Source: Sphaerosporella brunnea (taxonomy: Eukaryota > Ascomycota > Pezizomycetes > Pezizales > Pyronemataceae). Taken from it: 64,000 nucleotides of DNA. A program made the position numbers and the translations under genes. The notes beneath the pieces are model-generated. The model saw nothing but the letters and a program-made list of their open reading frames with translations, made no database searches and had not been told where the DNA came from. Of the stretch, positions 1 through 10,736 are shown one piece after another; the stretch's first letter is position 1; every line of letters starts with the position of its first letter. The DNA lies in contig VXIS01000177.1 of NCBI GenBank assembly GCA_008704415.1, positions 33,301 to 97,300 of the forward strand, given 5' to 3'.

Positions 1-718
1 GTTCACTCCTGGGTTTTGTACTCAGGCAATTAAGGCTGAAGTAGCCCCGAATCACAAAACTGCAACTGAAAGGCGAGAACTGTTCCGGACTTTGCTAAAT
101 TGAGCAAAGGTCCAATGCGACACAAAAAAGAGACAGTGAGAAATCCACACAGAACGTGCGAACCGCTGTGTAAAGTCCGATTGTCACCGAGCTTTTACGA
201 TGAAAATTGATGAAATAAATGTAAACCAAACGGACCATAGCACTAACCCTCATCATCTACCCAACTCCTAATCCGGACCCTCTGGGCTCCGTATGGAATT
301 TTTTTCTGGCGACTTTCAACAAGTTTTGGTGATAAGTTGTTGCGTTTTGTGTTGTGTGCGCATGTAAGGGTGTGTAAACTGACTTATGGCATTGTAAAAC
401 TCGCATAGATTTTTGCAGTTTATCAACAACGGAGTTTATGCGGCCGAACGAAAGAAAGTATGAACTTCTAACGTTGAGCGTCGTCGAGTGCATAAGCGCG
501 CGTCAATGCGGTTATCTACTCCAGCCAGCGCTATGCGGCGGAGCAACACAATATCCAGTGCTCGCGCAGTTGCCCACCGCACATGGTAGAAATAAACAAT
601 TACTTCACCGAGATCCACTGGATGGGATAAAGCAATCATATTCATAGGATCTCAATAACTGAGTGTGCAAACCAATTGTTGGTCAAAGAACCGGGAATCC
701 CACGTTGGTGAGAAGAGT
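1..718. other. Intergenic, no supported gene
   Basis: No reading frame with a convincing ATG and coding character is seen. The open frames here are short and mutually overlapping. The right end is the 3' flank of the minus-strand GFA-domain gene. Confidence 0.5.
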
Positions 719-1258
719 TTACTCCTTGATCTCCCTCTTTTGAAACGCCCCTACGTATACAGCTCAATTAGTATCAAATCAAACCAGCTACTCCTCATCA
801 ATGGCACTTACCAGGCACAGGCTGAACCCACTCCCTCCGACTCTTGCAGAAAAACTCTCCCTTCGGCTTCAACTCCTCCTGTCCCTTCTCGTCCAGCGTC
901 CCATACGTAACATACCTCCATTCACCCTTCGCGTGCTCTCCATACTCCAGTATACCGCTTCCACACGTCCCGCAAAACTCTCGGAAGAGATTAGTACCAC
1001 TTCCGTTGTCGCTCTCGTGCTTGGTGGTCGTGCCGGAGGTGATTTGGAGGGAGGAAAGAGGAATCTTGGTGGTTATGCCGTAGGCGCTGCCGAACCATTT
1101 CTACTTCCGTCAGCGAGAGAGGTTCCGGGGAGGGGGTTTTGGAGGACAACTCGGCAGTTTCGGCAATGGCAGATAGAGGTACGCGCCTCGTCCGGCGAGG
1201 AGAGCGTGATTTTGTAGGTGATCTCGTTGCAGTAGCAGGAGCCAACGTAGGTGGGCAT
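719..1258 (-). CDS. GFA/CENP-V-domain zinc protein (142 aa, 3 exons)
   Basis: Exons read 1258..1151, 1100..812 and 750..719. Introns of 50 and 61 bp have GT..AG ends, and the second has a CTAAT branch site. The joined protein has 142 residues and the features of the glutathione-dependent formaldehyde-activating (GFA) fold: paired cysteines at residues 8/10, a CHCRNC cluster at 30-35 and a CGTCG pair at 79/82. A Ser-Ala-Tyr-Gly segment follows the second cluster, as usual in the family. Family members are small zinc proteins, some acting on S-hydroxymethylglutathione; most fungal ones have no proven substrate. The frame stays open upstream to an ATG at 1360. That would add a 34-residue N-terminus rich in Arg, Ser and Thr with almost no acidic residues, which would suit a mitochondrial targeting peptide. 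The compact start at 1258 matches the domain boundary better. Confidence 0.82.
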
Positions 1259-1616
1259 TTTTGTGGCACAAGTGGCGGCGAATGCGCGATGTGTGGATAG
1301 GACGGAATTGAGAATCTTTGGCCGTGCGAAACGGGTTGTGATGGTGGAGATGGGGAACATGGCGATGCTGACGTTGTTTGACGGAACCGAGGTGATGTCA
1401 TCCGGACACGATGAGCGAGTGAGTTATTGTGATCTGGCGGTCATTGAATGAGGCGAATTGAATACGTTTGCAGCTGCAACCTCTGCGGAGCGCGACAGTT
1501 ACTCCAAACACCCTTGGCTAACACAAAAAACTTCTTCTGAGACTCAGTATGTCTTTCCTTTGCTAAGTTTCATTTCTCGCGCTGACTTTGTTGAACGCAG
1601 CGGACAATATCAAAAC

Positions 1617-1907
1617 ATGAGATGGAACGAGCTCAGGCAGAAGGTGAGGGCAATTGCGGATTTCGGGAGACGGTATAACCGCCCCCATGAACCAGAAATC
1701 GAGGTCCATGGCAACATGTTGTGTATCCTCTGCTGGGAAGAGGTTGCAGAAGGCACCGGAGCAACAATTCTTCCTTGCCATCATAATCGATTTCATTGGA
1801 ATTGCCTCCAGAAGACGAAGGAACCCGGATTCCTGGGAGTCGTTTGCCCGGAATGCGAAGCGGCGAGAAACAGAGAGCGAAGGGCGGCCTCGAGAAGAGA
1901 TAGCTGA
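1617..1907 (+). CDS. Small RING-H2 finger protein (96 aa)
   Basis: The ATG at 1617 gives 96 residues. Cys36-x2-Cys39, Cys54-x-His56-x3-His60-x2-Cys63 and Cys77-x2-Cys80 form a complete RING-H2 ligand pattern, so this is probably an E3 ubiquitin ligase module binding two zinc ions. The C-terminus after the RING is short and Arg-rich, and no membrane segment is seen. A good intron (1547..1600, GTATGT to CGCAG with a CTGAC branch site) lies just upstream, so the transcript probably has a spliced leader or a further short coding exon. The open frame continues upstream without an ATG. The gene is divergent from the GFA-domain gene and shares about 360 bp of upstream sequence with it. Confidence 0.65.
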   Translation: MRWNELRQKVRAIADFGRRYNRPHEPEIEVHGNMLCILCWEEVAEGTGATILPCHHNRFHWNCLQKTKEPGFLGVVCPECEAARNRERRAASRRDS

Positions 1908-2216
1908 GTGAGGAATTTCTGGAGCCTGATGCTTAACCGGATCTGTGTTACTTTGGGGAGTCTACTTGCTGCCAGGAGGTGAAAAGGCAACATGCTACTT
2001 TCGTCTGTTTCTCATGCTCAGGCTTCAACCTGCCTCCAGCTTCCTCTCGAGTTGTGAAGAACGCTCCAACCAGCCCGGCATCATCATCATGATGCCCCGC
2101 AACCGAACCTCAAAGACTCCATTACACCACCACCTATCTTCCCGCCTTTTCGCGCAACAAAAAGGACAAGCATACCCATACCTCCAAAAAAAGGAAGCAT
2201 TCGCGCCGGCGCGACC

Positions 2217-3542
2217 ATGATTCCGATACCAACACCGCTCGCAATCCCGGGCTACGAAGTCTTCTTCTTCATCTGTTTCCTATGTTTTCTTGCGCGCCCG
2301 GCCACATGGATCCGTTGGGCCTGCATACCGAAGCCGCCGGCACAACCGACCCACAAGCGGGAGCTCAATCCGCAACTTCGGAAGTACCGCGAATGGATGT
2401 GGGGGTACCTCACACACGCGCTGCTGCTACCCAGGCGCAATCCGAACACTGGAGAAGAGTTTTCTGATCATGGCGATATCGGCGATATCGACGTTTCGAG
2501 TGACACGTTCGATGATGGCGGCGCTAGCGACAGCTCTGGCAGTGATAGTGACCGAGGCCGACGAGAAGTCAGAGGTGGAAATACGGTGCCTCCGGGCTGG
2601 ACGAGGGGGCGGCTAATCCGCCAGCATTTAAGAAACCAACAGGGGGTAGGAAAGACCTTGAGAATGAAGCAAGCGGCCGAAAAGACAAAGGCAGCGGTAG
2701 AGGCCAAAGCTGCGCAGAAGGCAAAGGAGGCCGCTGAGAAGGCTAGGACTGAGCAGAGGGCAAAGGAAGCGGCTCGAAAGGCCGAAGCTGAGAAGCAGGC
2801 ACGGGAGGCTGCCGCAAGGGCTGAAGCCGAGGAGCAGGCATGGGAAGCTGCCGCAAGGGCTGAAGCTGAGGAGCAGGCACTGGAAGTTGCCGCAAGGGCT
2901 GAAGCCGAGGAGCAGGCACGGGAAGTTGCCGCAAGGGCTGAAGCCGAGAAGCAGGAACGCGAGGCCGCCGAAAAGGCCGAAGCCGAGAAGCAGGCAAAGG
3001 AGGCCGCCGAAAAGGCCGAAGCAGAGAAACAGGCGAAGGAGGCCGCCGAAAAGGCTGAAGCAGAGAAAGCAAAAGAGAACGCACAGTGGTGGACGACCTT
3101 GCCTGGAGTCATAACCGACTTTGAAATGCTTAGCCATGCTCCATCGTGGTGGGCTGCCACCCCTCCGTCAGAGATAATCACGCATCAAGAGCACCAAGAT
3201 GCTCTCGATTTCCTTGAGCGTATGAGGAAAGAGTCTCCGGAGCGTTCAATATATGGTGACACCGGCAGAAGAAGGCCAACGGTCGAAGATGGTTCTAACT
3301 CCTATTTACTTAGCATGAACCACGAAGAGACTTATGAAAATGGCAAAAGGAAGAAAATATACAACTTCGATGACGTACCGTGCCAAATGCATGGAGCTAA
3401 GAGTGGAGAACCATTGCCGTCCGCGCAAAAAAACTATGTATGGAACAGCACGCAGATCAGAGAATTGAGAGGCTCGGGGAGGTGGGCAGATGACTATGCA
3501 CTCGCACAAGCGGTCAATGCCGGCTGGGAGCAACTTTTCTAG
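2217..3542 (+). CDS. N-terminally anchored coiled-coil protein (441 aa)
   Basis: A single open frame starts at an ATG at 2217. Residues about 12-32 are a Phe/Cys/Leu-rich hydrophobic stretch that could be a membrane anchor or signal peptide. Residues about 85-115 are Asp/Ser-rich. From about 150 to 290 there is a long Ala/Glu/Lys helix built of imperfect 13-15 residue repeats of the type AEAEKQAKEAAEK, expected to form a single helix or coiled coil. A non-repetitive tail of about 150 residues contains aromatic and acidic residues and may be a small folded domain. I recognise no family. Such Lys/Glu/Ala repeats are common in unrelated proteins, so similarity searches should mask them. Repeat number is likely to vary between strains. 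Confidence 0.65.
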   Translation: MIPIPTPLAIPGYEVFFFICFLCFLARPATWIRWACIPKPPAQPTHKRELNPQLRKYREWMWGYLTHALLLPRRNPNTGEEFSDHGDIGDIDVSSDTFDDGGASDSSGSDSDRGRREVRGGNTVPPGWTRGRLIRQHLRNQQGVGKTLRMKQAAEKTKAAVEAKAAQKAKEAAEKARTEQRAKEAARKAEAEKQAREAAARAEAEEQAWEAAARAEAEEQALEVAARAEAEEQAREVAARAEAEKQEREAAEKAEAEKQAKEAAEKAEAEKQAKEAAEKAEAEKAKENAQWWTTLPGVITDFEMLSHAPSWWAATPPSEIITHQEHQDALDFLERMRKESPERSIYGDTGRRRPTVEDGSNSYLLSMNHEETYENGKRKKIYNFDDVPCQMHGAKSGEPLPSAQKNYVWNSTQIRELRGSGRWADDYALAQAVNAGWEQLF

Positions 3543-3683
3543 TCAATCCGGGATTGGATATGTATGTTGCAATGTACAGTTACATGAAAACCTCCAATAA
3601 ATATATGGTATTGGTCTTTGACTAGCTAAAGCACCATGAGCATCTCAAGACAATCCTTCAGGCTGACAATCGATGCGGTCATT

Positions 3684-4217
3684 CTACTGTCTGATCTGAG
3701 GCTTACTTATGGCATCCCTCCCCTCACTGCCATGGCTAAGGCTTCGCTCCCACTGCTGCGGTGTATAGTAGATCTCATTGCTCCTTGCAGTGGGCATCCC
3801 TGAGTACTGCCTGTCCTCCTGAGGCGTCATGAACCTGTCCAAAGATGATTCACGTGAAAGACGGCGGCTCTCATCATCTGAGGAAGAGGAATAAAGGAGG
3901 TCGTCAAGCGAGAGGCCATATGAATTTCTCCCGCCGGCTTGGGCATGGGGCGGGCTGATATATGGGGGTCGAGAAACAGTTGCCAAAAGAGCCAAGCTTG
4001 GTGATCGGCTTGTCTGTTGCCAGCCATCCTTGGTCTCAAGTAACACCGTCTGTACAGCGACATCTCGATGATGCAGCGTTGCGTCTGTAGTTGCCGTCCA
4101 CCTCGAATGCATTTCGGCTTTGCATCGGGAACAGCATGTGCCGTCCATCACGCACTTTGTAGGTGAAGCTTGGTTATCTACAGCCTGCTTCTTGGAAGCA
4201 CTAGTTTTCTTTGCCAT
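3684..4217 (-). CDS. Ser-rich protein with CxxxxCCxxC motif (177 aa)
   Basis: From the ATG at 4217 the frame encodes 177 residues. A Lys/Ser/Ala-rich start is followed by a cysteine cluster (C-x4-CC-x2-C at about residues 20-30), a central part without signature, an acidic serine cluster (SSSSDDESRR) and a Gln/Ser-rich tail. No known domain is recognised; the cysteine cluster could bind metal. The frame stays open upstream to about 4445 but has no ATG there. A GTAAGT donor at 4295 on the minus strand suggests a spliced leader. The 3' end lies 141 bp from the stop of the convergent coiled-coil gene. Confidence 0.5.
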   Translation of the reverse strand: MAKKTSASKKQAVDNQASPTKCVMDGTCCSRCKAEMHSRWTATTDATLHHRDVAVQTVLLETKDGWQQTSRSPSLALLATVSRPPYISPPHAQAGGRNSYGLSLDDLLYSSSSDDESRRLSRESSLDRFMTPQEDRQYSGMPTARSNEIYYTPQQWERSLSHGSEGRDAISKPQIRQ

Positions 4218-5657
4218 TGGGTGCAGTGGTGGAGGGGAGGTGCTTAGGGAGGCTTCTGTCAGCAAGCCAGCGGCTTGAGGGGTTGAGATACTTACAGGAT
4301 TCTTGCTCAACGGTGCGGGAAACGTGGTCAGGATAGAGTTTGCTGGGAATGAAGTTGCCAAGTCGGAAACGCGCAGCGTCTTGTGTCGGTGTGGTGAGCG
4401 GGGGCCAGTTGACAGTAATCTCAGCCGTATTTTGTAAGTATTCAAATGACCGAAAGAATCGAAGGGCTACGGCGAGAACTACAGGAAAGGTGGCTTTGCA
4501 CTTGCAGACTTCGAGGAGCCTGATTCAAGTTGAGCAGTATTCTCATCCTGAACGGAGCTGTGCCAGTCTCTGGCAAGACAATGAAACGATCATGAGCGAG
4601 TAGTAAAGTGGGCAAACCATGGGTGGTATATCTACGGCAACCCTCCAAAAATCGACAGCGAGTGCGAATTGGTGATTGACATGCCCGATACTTTGAGAAT
4701 CCATTGTTCACAGATGAGACCCTTTCAGACTGCGTCACCAGCCCCTCAAAAGGGCGCCAGTCCTAACTTTAAGTAATTCATGCATATGCCACCACACCGA
4801 ATCCGCCCGCTGTCCGGACACTCACGGGTCCTTTGTGAACGCGTTTTTGGGAGATGCCTTGAGGCTGTCAGCTTTGCCAACGATGCTACGGGCCTATTCC
4901 CCGAGGGTTGCCATAATGAGGAAGGACACGCAGTTCACGATTCTGCTTGATGCCTTCGTGGAAAGACTAAGCAGCATGCTGACGACGGTGCAATAGATAC
5001 CATTCATGGAAGGCCCGCTCCCACTGGTAGAAGTGCCTGGTGGAAGCCGCAGAGTTTGGTACCATCTATCTACGCAACCCGTTGAGCGACGGTCGCCAAC
5101 ACTCATGGCCTAGAAATAAGGCTTGAGGTCTCCTCAGTGTATCGATCCTTGAGGCAAGCTGAGCACTCTACCGACGGTGCTGGGGCCCCCGGCCTTTGAG
5201 CTCATTGTCCCTGAGCAACGGTGGAGAACTAATACCAAGGAGATCAGAACTCCGAAGAGTGAAATACGCACAGCAGGATTGCGTTCTGCACACGGGGGCT
5301 GGAGAATGCATTGGTTGTGAATAGCTCAGCGCAATTTCAACCATTGTAGGACAACACTGAAGACAGTTCCCAACATCCAACATCGTTCACAATGAAACTG
5401 CAGATCCACAGAATTCCCGCCAGAGGCGTCGTGCGGTCTCACCGACTACGACTCAGCGCCGACCGCCCACAAAGGACCCAAGGGGCCCTCTAGTTAGACC
5501 TGTGACGTGTTTTTGAGAAAGCCCTGACGCCCGTGATTAGCTACACCACAGGTTTCCTGGCAGCAACTTCTTGTTCTTCTTCTTCTAACCTCGCCTCTTC
5601 GTTACCTTCACGAGTCACAACACCTTGCCCTCAACAACACCAACGCAGAGACCCGTC
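4218..5657. other. Long intergenic stretch with only short ORFs
   Basis: The largest ATG-started minus-strand frames (5106..4894, 70 residues, and one ending near 5168) have no recognisable motif or splice support. The right end has CT-rich tracts (5560-5640) that look like the leader of the next gene. Confidence 0.4.
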
Positions 5658-6324
5658 ATGTCCGATAACAACACCAAGTTTGTCGATACTGGCCAGACAC
5701 CGGTCCCTAGCAACGGTGCTACTCAAAACCCCGCCGGTTCCGCCCTGGAAGATTCTGCGATCGGTTCTTCGACCATGGAAGCCGACCATAACGAGGTCCA
5801 GAGCACTCCCGCTCCGGATTCGTCTAACCAGCATATGACTCCGACCGAGACCACGGCCCAACACACCGACGCTATTGGCTCGACATCCCAAGGAGGTGCT
5901 CCTGACAACCAGTCTTCAGCTATCGGAGTTGCCGAGCAGGTTGGCGATCAGAACCTTATGCCTGATGGCATGCCCGATAGGGTCGCGATGCAAGGTGTCA
6001 TGTCACCTAGCATCGTGTACACTAACCCTTGGTTGTCAGTTGTGGTCGTCCGAAACGATTCAGCCACAAACCAAAACCTCCCACCCGTTTCCACGTCGAC
6101 TGGTCTGTCTGCTCCCAACACGACCAGGGTCCGTCGTCGCAGTAATGCAATCATCGGCCCGGCTTGGATGTAAGAGTAGCGACCTGCCTGCTTCAATACG
6201 AGTCCCTGCGCTGACGGACTTTAGGTGTTGCGAGTGTGGTCGACTCGCCGGCTATGGGTTGATGTCGGTTGTGTGTGGTCGCTGTAGCCATCACATGGCG
6301 ACGTGTCGGCGATGCGCTCGTTGA
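5658..6324 (+). CDS. Ser/Thr-rich protein with C-terminal zinc ribbon (203 aa, 2 exons)
   Basis: Exons 5658..6169 and 6225..6324 are joined across a 55-bp intron with GTAAGA, a GCTGAC branch site and a TTTAG acceptor. Unspliced, the frame stops two codons after the donor. Spliced, it gains 33 residues carrying CC-x2-C, C-x2-C and C-x2-C pairs, a compact treble-clef or zinc-ribbon-like tail. The first 150 residues are Ser, Thr, Asn, Pro and Gln-rich and probably disordered. The start at 5658 was chosen because it is the first ATG in frame, after a CT-rich leader. There is no signal peptide. No family is recognised; small fungal proteins with a single C-terminal Cys ribbon are common and mostly uncharacterised. 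Confidence 0.7.
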
Positions 6325-7379
6325 TCGAACAGGCTACTTGGATGAGGCTTGAGCTATGGTGGAAACTCGGCAGTGCTGTTTTTTAGTGTTCTGTGGCAAT
6401 GTGGTGGGATAAGTTCGTGGATAGCCGCCTGAAAGACACAATAAAGGTGTATCTGTATGCCGAAATCAAGAGTTCAAAAATTGACTCAACGACCGTGGCT
6501 TTCATTCACTAAAACACCGAGTGCAAAGTGACAATGGCGAGCAACTTTCACCGCACCAGGGCTCGAGCTGGTGTTGCCGAAAGCGTTCCGAAGGGTTGCT
6601 CTGGCAGGGCGTTATGATGATGCAGAGGATGGTGAGAGGGTTACCGCCCGCGACAAACCATGGGTCATGATCGAGCACTCGAACCTGCGGGGAACAGCGA
6701 CTGTGGAGCAGAAGCGCTTAGTTTCGACAAGGCTCGAGTACAGACGCCAGCAGACGAGACTGTTCTGCCGCTAGACGTAGGGCAGGTCTCGAGTGAGATT
6801 GTTGAAAGGTCAATCGGTTTTTGCCTGCTTCGGGCTGTTGCCAAGAAGCTTCAACTTCAGCGGAGTTTCCTGTGACGAAATCAGAATGGCCACTGGAATC
6901 CGCACTGTAGCAATTGGGAGCCTCTGCAGATGGATCTGCACAATACTCGCGTGTTTTTTTAACCACACTTGGGTGTGGTCAAAGACACTCACCTACTGTC
7001 ACTCTGTCCAAATGTCCACTTCAGTTACCTTGCCGAGCTTGACACCTCCATCCCACATTGACCCGCCCCCATCTCATCTATCTCCCTTTCATTTTCCCCT
7101 CACCACGATCTCACCTCTTCTACATCCATCAGCGCTATACGGTAAGTTCCCCAACAACACTTTTAACCACCGTTTGAATCTGTCGCCTTTGCTTGGAATC
7201 TTAGCTCTACTATTTTCTTACCACTCACACACGCGTCAGATCAATAACTCAACTCTTCAAAAGCTTTTACGGTAGGAGCCGCGTGCCTTCGTGTTCTCCG
7301 CTATCCATTGTTCTTCGGCTAATCCGCGAAAGGCCCGCTTTAGTGAATGTCGAGAAAGTGAATCAAGGGAACACCAGGT
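6325..7379. other. Intergenic and promoter region with CT-rich leader
   Basis: No supported gene is seen between 6325 and 7000. From about 7020 to 7260 the plus strand is strongly pyrimidine-rich, typical of a fungal core promoter and leader. A GTAAGT at 7142 and a GTATGC at 7378 could be donors of leader introns for the gene downstream. Confidence 0.45.
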
Positions 7380-8595
7380 ATGCACCAGAGCTACAGCTTA
7401 GTGCACAAACCGCTACACATGCGATGTGCTGAGTCTGACTATGGGGCTGTCTTGACAGAGATGATAACCCCTCGAATTTGCTCGGATGCTTCCAATATAA
7501 AGCCGGGTACATTGCACTGGAGCTCCAAAGCTCAGGCGAAAGGCACCGAAGAGGAAATAACAAGGCTCGGTGGAAAGATCGGCACACACGCCAGGAACAG
7601 AGAGAGGCGACCAATTTACATTTTGGATCGTCTTCGTGATGGTCGCTATCTTGTGTTGTAAGTACTCAGTTCTTCTCCAACCCGTTCTGGGACTAACCAG
7701 CAATAGAACCTGCACCACCCGCCACCAGCAAGGATATTCTGGACTTCCTGAGGATGTGCTCTCTTCTTTCTTGCCGATACAACCAGATGTTCCGACCGTC
7801 TCCAGGCCAATCGTTCATCTCCAAGATGCGGACAGCAGGTTCGGCGGAAAGACCCTGATGTTTCTCGAGTTACCGATAGCGGCGCACGCGACCTTTTTCG
7901 TCGGCTACATTGCGACCGCGATGCCAGAATCTCAGCGGATAATCGAAACTGAGTTCTACCAATGGCAAATCGGAAGAATCTTCAACCAGGAAATCGGAAT
8001 GCAGTTGAGTGCGGCGGTGTCGTGTGCACACGGAATAGCGACGAATGTCAAGTCGGTCGATTTCTCCAATGCCATGGAAGAGGCACTCAAAATCTTCAAG
8101 GCAAACTCACGGGAGAAGCTCCCGTTCCAGCATCTGCACCTCTTCGAGCTACTGGAGCATTACTTCCCAGGTGTTGCCCAGCACGATCCGATCACGAAAG
8201 ATCCCACCAAAACCCCGGCCCCGAAGAGCACACGAGGAGAAAGGCGCGATCCGTCTACATGTAAGGTCGAAGGCTCCGGACAGAGCCAATCACACAGAGA
8301 TCCCGTTTCCGGTCGCCCGAAACCCGAACGAACTCGTTATCGAGGCCGAAGACCGCATTACGATACAGACAATGACCGGCTATGTTCTCGATCAAAGTCC
8401 CCAAGGGAGAACAGTGGGGCCCGAGCCCCGAACAGGCCGCGAGGAGAACGACATGATTCTTTTACATCTACGATCGAAGGTTCCGGACAGAGCCAATCAT
8501 ACAGATATCCCGTCGCCGGTCGCCCGAAACCGGAGAGAATCCGCAGAATACCGCGTTATGATACAGACAATTATCGACCCTCTTTTCGATCATAG
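7380..8595 (+). CDS. Basic protein with C-terminal tandem duplication (about 388 aa, 2 exons)
   Basis: Exons 7380..7657 and 7707..8595 are joined by a 49-bp intron (GTAAGT, ACTAAC branch site, AATAG), which reconciles two frames. Residues about 55-190 form a compact region in which a short Arg-rich strand pattern is followed by the motif YILDRLRDGRYLV, several hydrophobic strands and a helical end. I do not recognise the family; the strand-rich start faintly recalls MazF/PemK-type barrels, which is only a guess. The last 120 residues are Arg/Ser/Asp-rich and consist of two copies of a segment of about 70 residues (period about 210 bp, starting near 8233 and 8442), each with the string GSGQSQS. 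An alternative start is the ATG at 7461 if the 7378..7458 segment is a leader intron (CTGAC branch site, TTGACAG acceptor). Confidence 0.62.
8236..8595 (+). repeat. Intragenic tandem duplication, period about 210 bp
   Basis: Two adjacent copies of a segment of about 210 bp encode the Arg/Ser-rich tail of the host protein. Shared landmarks are a purine-rich AGGAGAA start near 8233 and 8442 and the GGACAGAGCCAATCA string near 8279 and 8486. The copies keep frame, so the duplication extends rather than breaks the protein. Confidence 0.75.
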
Positions 8596-8614
8596 AGGAC
8601 CGGCTTTCAACCTT

Positions 8615-9645
8615 GCAAACATAGAAACCGATCCTATACATTTTTTTACCGCTACATTTCGAAATAAAACCAATTTGAAAGCAAAAATAACCCCTTTCAA
8701 GTAAAATAGGCGAGGTACTGAGTGAAGCCAGTGACGATGAGATTATTTTTTCGTTTGGTGAACCTCATGTCATCCAAACCCGGACCTCCCTCAAACTTTC
8801 GAGCAACCTCCTCTGATTTTAAGCTTTATCTTTAATAACAGTAAATGCCAGTTCCTTTTCATTGTCCTCGCATTTCTTTTCAAGTTCCATAAGTTTGACG
8901 GGCGCAGCTGCCAGTGATACCAGCTCTGTGTGGCCGCTCAATAACACGCATGTTGGCATTGATGTACAGTATTAGTGGGGAAAGTGGCAGGTTTCCCATC
9001 ACTTTCCACCAGCTTACGAAAAAATCACCATTTGGTTCTTAAACTTGACCGTTGGCCGGGAAAGTAGAAAAACACATGAATTTCAATCTCCGAAGAATTT
9101 GAAAAACAAAAAAGAGATAAAAATTGGAGGTGCTATGACTGGGAGGCGGTTTTGAGAGCTTTTCGGAAGGCGAATTTTTTGTATGCGCCATGGGACCCCA
9201 TACAAAAAGTGACTTTTGCGCACTCTGCCAGCTCCTCGCGCATCACAGACACCTTTTCCCTTAATCTACCGCCAGAAACAGTATTTAGCTTTCCGCATGG
9301 CGGAGCAGATTTATAAAATGTGTGGTGGTGGTTATATGGAAGTCCCAACGCGAGCACTTTGGTGCGGTGAAAGCGCAAGTTTCCCATTCCTTTTCAGTAC
9401 GAAAGCCTGTCCACTTTCTCGGCGCAGAGGGGGTTTCTCTTCTCGCCACGGACCAACTCCAAGTAGAAAATTCCCGTTCAGAGGGAGATTGTATGTGCAA
9501 ATGGCTCAAGCTCCTCCCAAAAGGACATGGATAGTTACTTGGCAAAAAGGTGTGCACGATCTGCTGGTACCGAAGAGAATAGGCTCCGTTGATGTCGCTC
9601 TATCTTTGGTGAGTCCAAGCTTTTTATACATGCTTGTTCTTCAGG
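8615..9645 (-). repeat. Duplicated block, copy 1 (disrupted by an insertion of about 0.6 kb)
   Basis: This block is clearly related to 24600..25025. Shared landmarks include AACATAGAMACCG at the left end, TTTCAAGTAAAATAGG, CTTTCGAGCAACCTC, TGCCAGTTCCT, CTTTTCAAGTTCCAT, and at the right end the string read on the minus strand as GTATAAAAAGCTTGGA. In copy 1 about 600 bp (roughly 8965..9578) are present that copy 2 lacks. The region matching the 47-codon frame of copy 2 is frame-disrupted here, so copy 1 is a broken relative or copy 2 a deletion derivative. Confidence 0.7.
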
Positions 9646-10736
9646 CGTGGTCCAACTAAGTTTTGACCACCTTGTGTACATCAGTTGAGGGTGCTACGGC
9701 CACTCGAACACAATCACCCGTGCGGGTCCAAACAACCTAACCTCCACCTATTGTGAACGCGGGTGCAAAATATCCAATAAAGCCGCATACTGACGGTTCG
9801 CGGGTCCAAAACGCCGCTGTACTCACGATGCATGACAGCCAGCCAGCCAGCTCGCCTGCTAATCGTATTTCAGCAAGCAGCAGCCCGGCTGTTCGATTTG
9901 TAAAGCCCGTCTGGCTTGTTGGGCTAGCCGTTAGGAACATAGGTTGGATCCGGCATTGGCATGAAACACCGATTCTGCAACAGATTTAGTTGTTACATAC
10001 ATACCTACATACATTCAGTTCTTTTCCGATTGTTGGGAGGTAAGGGGGAAGTGATCAGATTCGAGTGCAAATTAAAAAGAGTAACAAGTACCCACTCCGA
10101 CCTTCTGAGAATAATCGCAGCACGCAAACAGTCGGCTACTCATTTGTTATGTAAAATCATTTTTTTGAGATCTTACCTCCCGTTCTGTCACTGCACACAT
10201 CCAACCTCTGAGTTCACACTGGACGAACTTATGGATACTCGTAAGGCTAAGTTGCGATGGAGAAGACTCAGGCCTTCTTGGGCAAGCCCACGTCTGTCCC
10301 TGGAGCTGATTTTCCACTGTTCGCTCCCATTCTCAGTGATCTCAACAACCAGCCCGAAAAGGCGGCGGACGTGTCTGGCTTGCTACAGTCGCGGGTGTAA
10401 AATCTTTAGAATCTGTGACGCTGAGGGTTTGAAATCAAAGCGGCTATCTGGATTCTCGCATTTCCACACAATTCTGAACCCGGGTACAAAAGCGCCCACA
10501 AAGCACCACAGTAAAGGATCATACCGGGGGTCCAAATATCCTTTTGCACCCGAAAAAGGTGGCCCAATGGGTTTTGCACCCGGATCAATGGTATATAAAC
10601 CACTGCTTGGTGGCTTCTTTCCTCTCTTCTCATCACTGCGTGATATATCTCCTATCAGTCGGCGAGAGATCCTCAACCATCTTTCGTGGACACATCTCAT
10701 CTCTGTTTCCAGCCCTTTTCCTTTAACTTTGGCACC
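9646..10736. promoter_or_regulatory. Upstream region with repeated CGGGTNCAAA motifs
   Basis: No gene is supported here. The stretch carries exact CGGGTNCAAA matches at 9723, 9760, 9801 and 10481, two more on the other strand at 10543-10552 and 10573-10582, and a one-mismatch copy at 10527. A TATATAAA sits at 10592-10599, about 140 bp before the ATG of the following gene, so this looks like its promoter. The same motif recurs upstream of the RRM-like gene at 22602. Confidence 0.55.
10592..10599 (+). promoter_or_regulatory. TATA box
   Basis: TATATAAA lies about 138 bp before the ATG at 10737, followed by a CT-rich leader. It is immediately downstream of the CGGGTNCAAA cluster, the layout of a fungal Pol II promoter. 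Confidence 0.5.
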
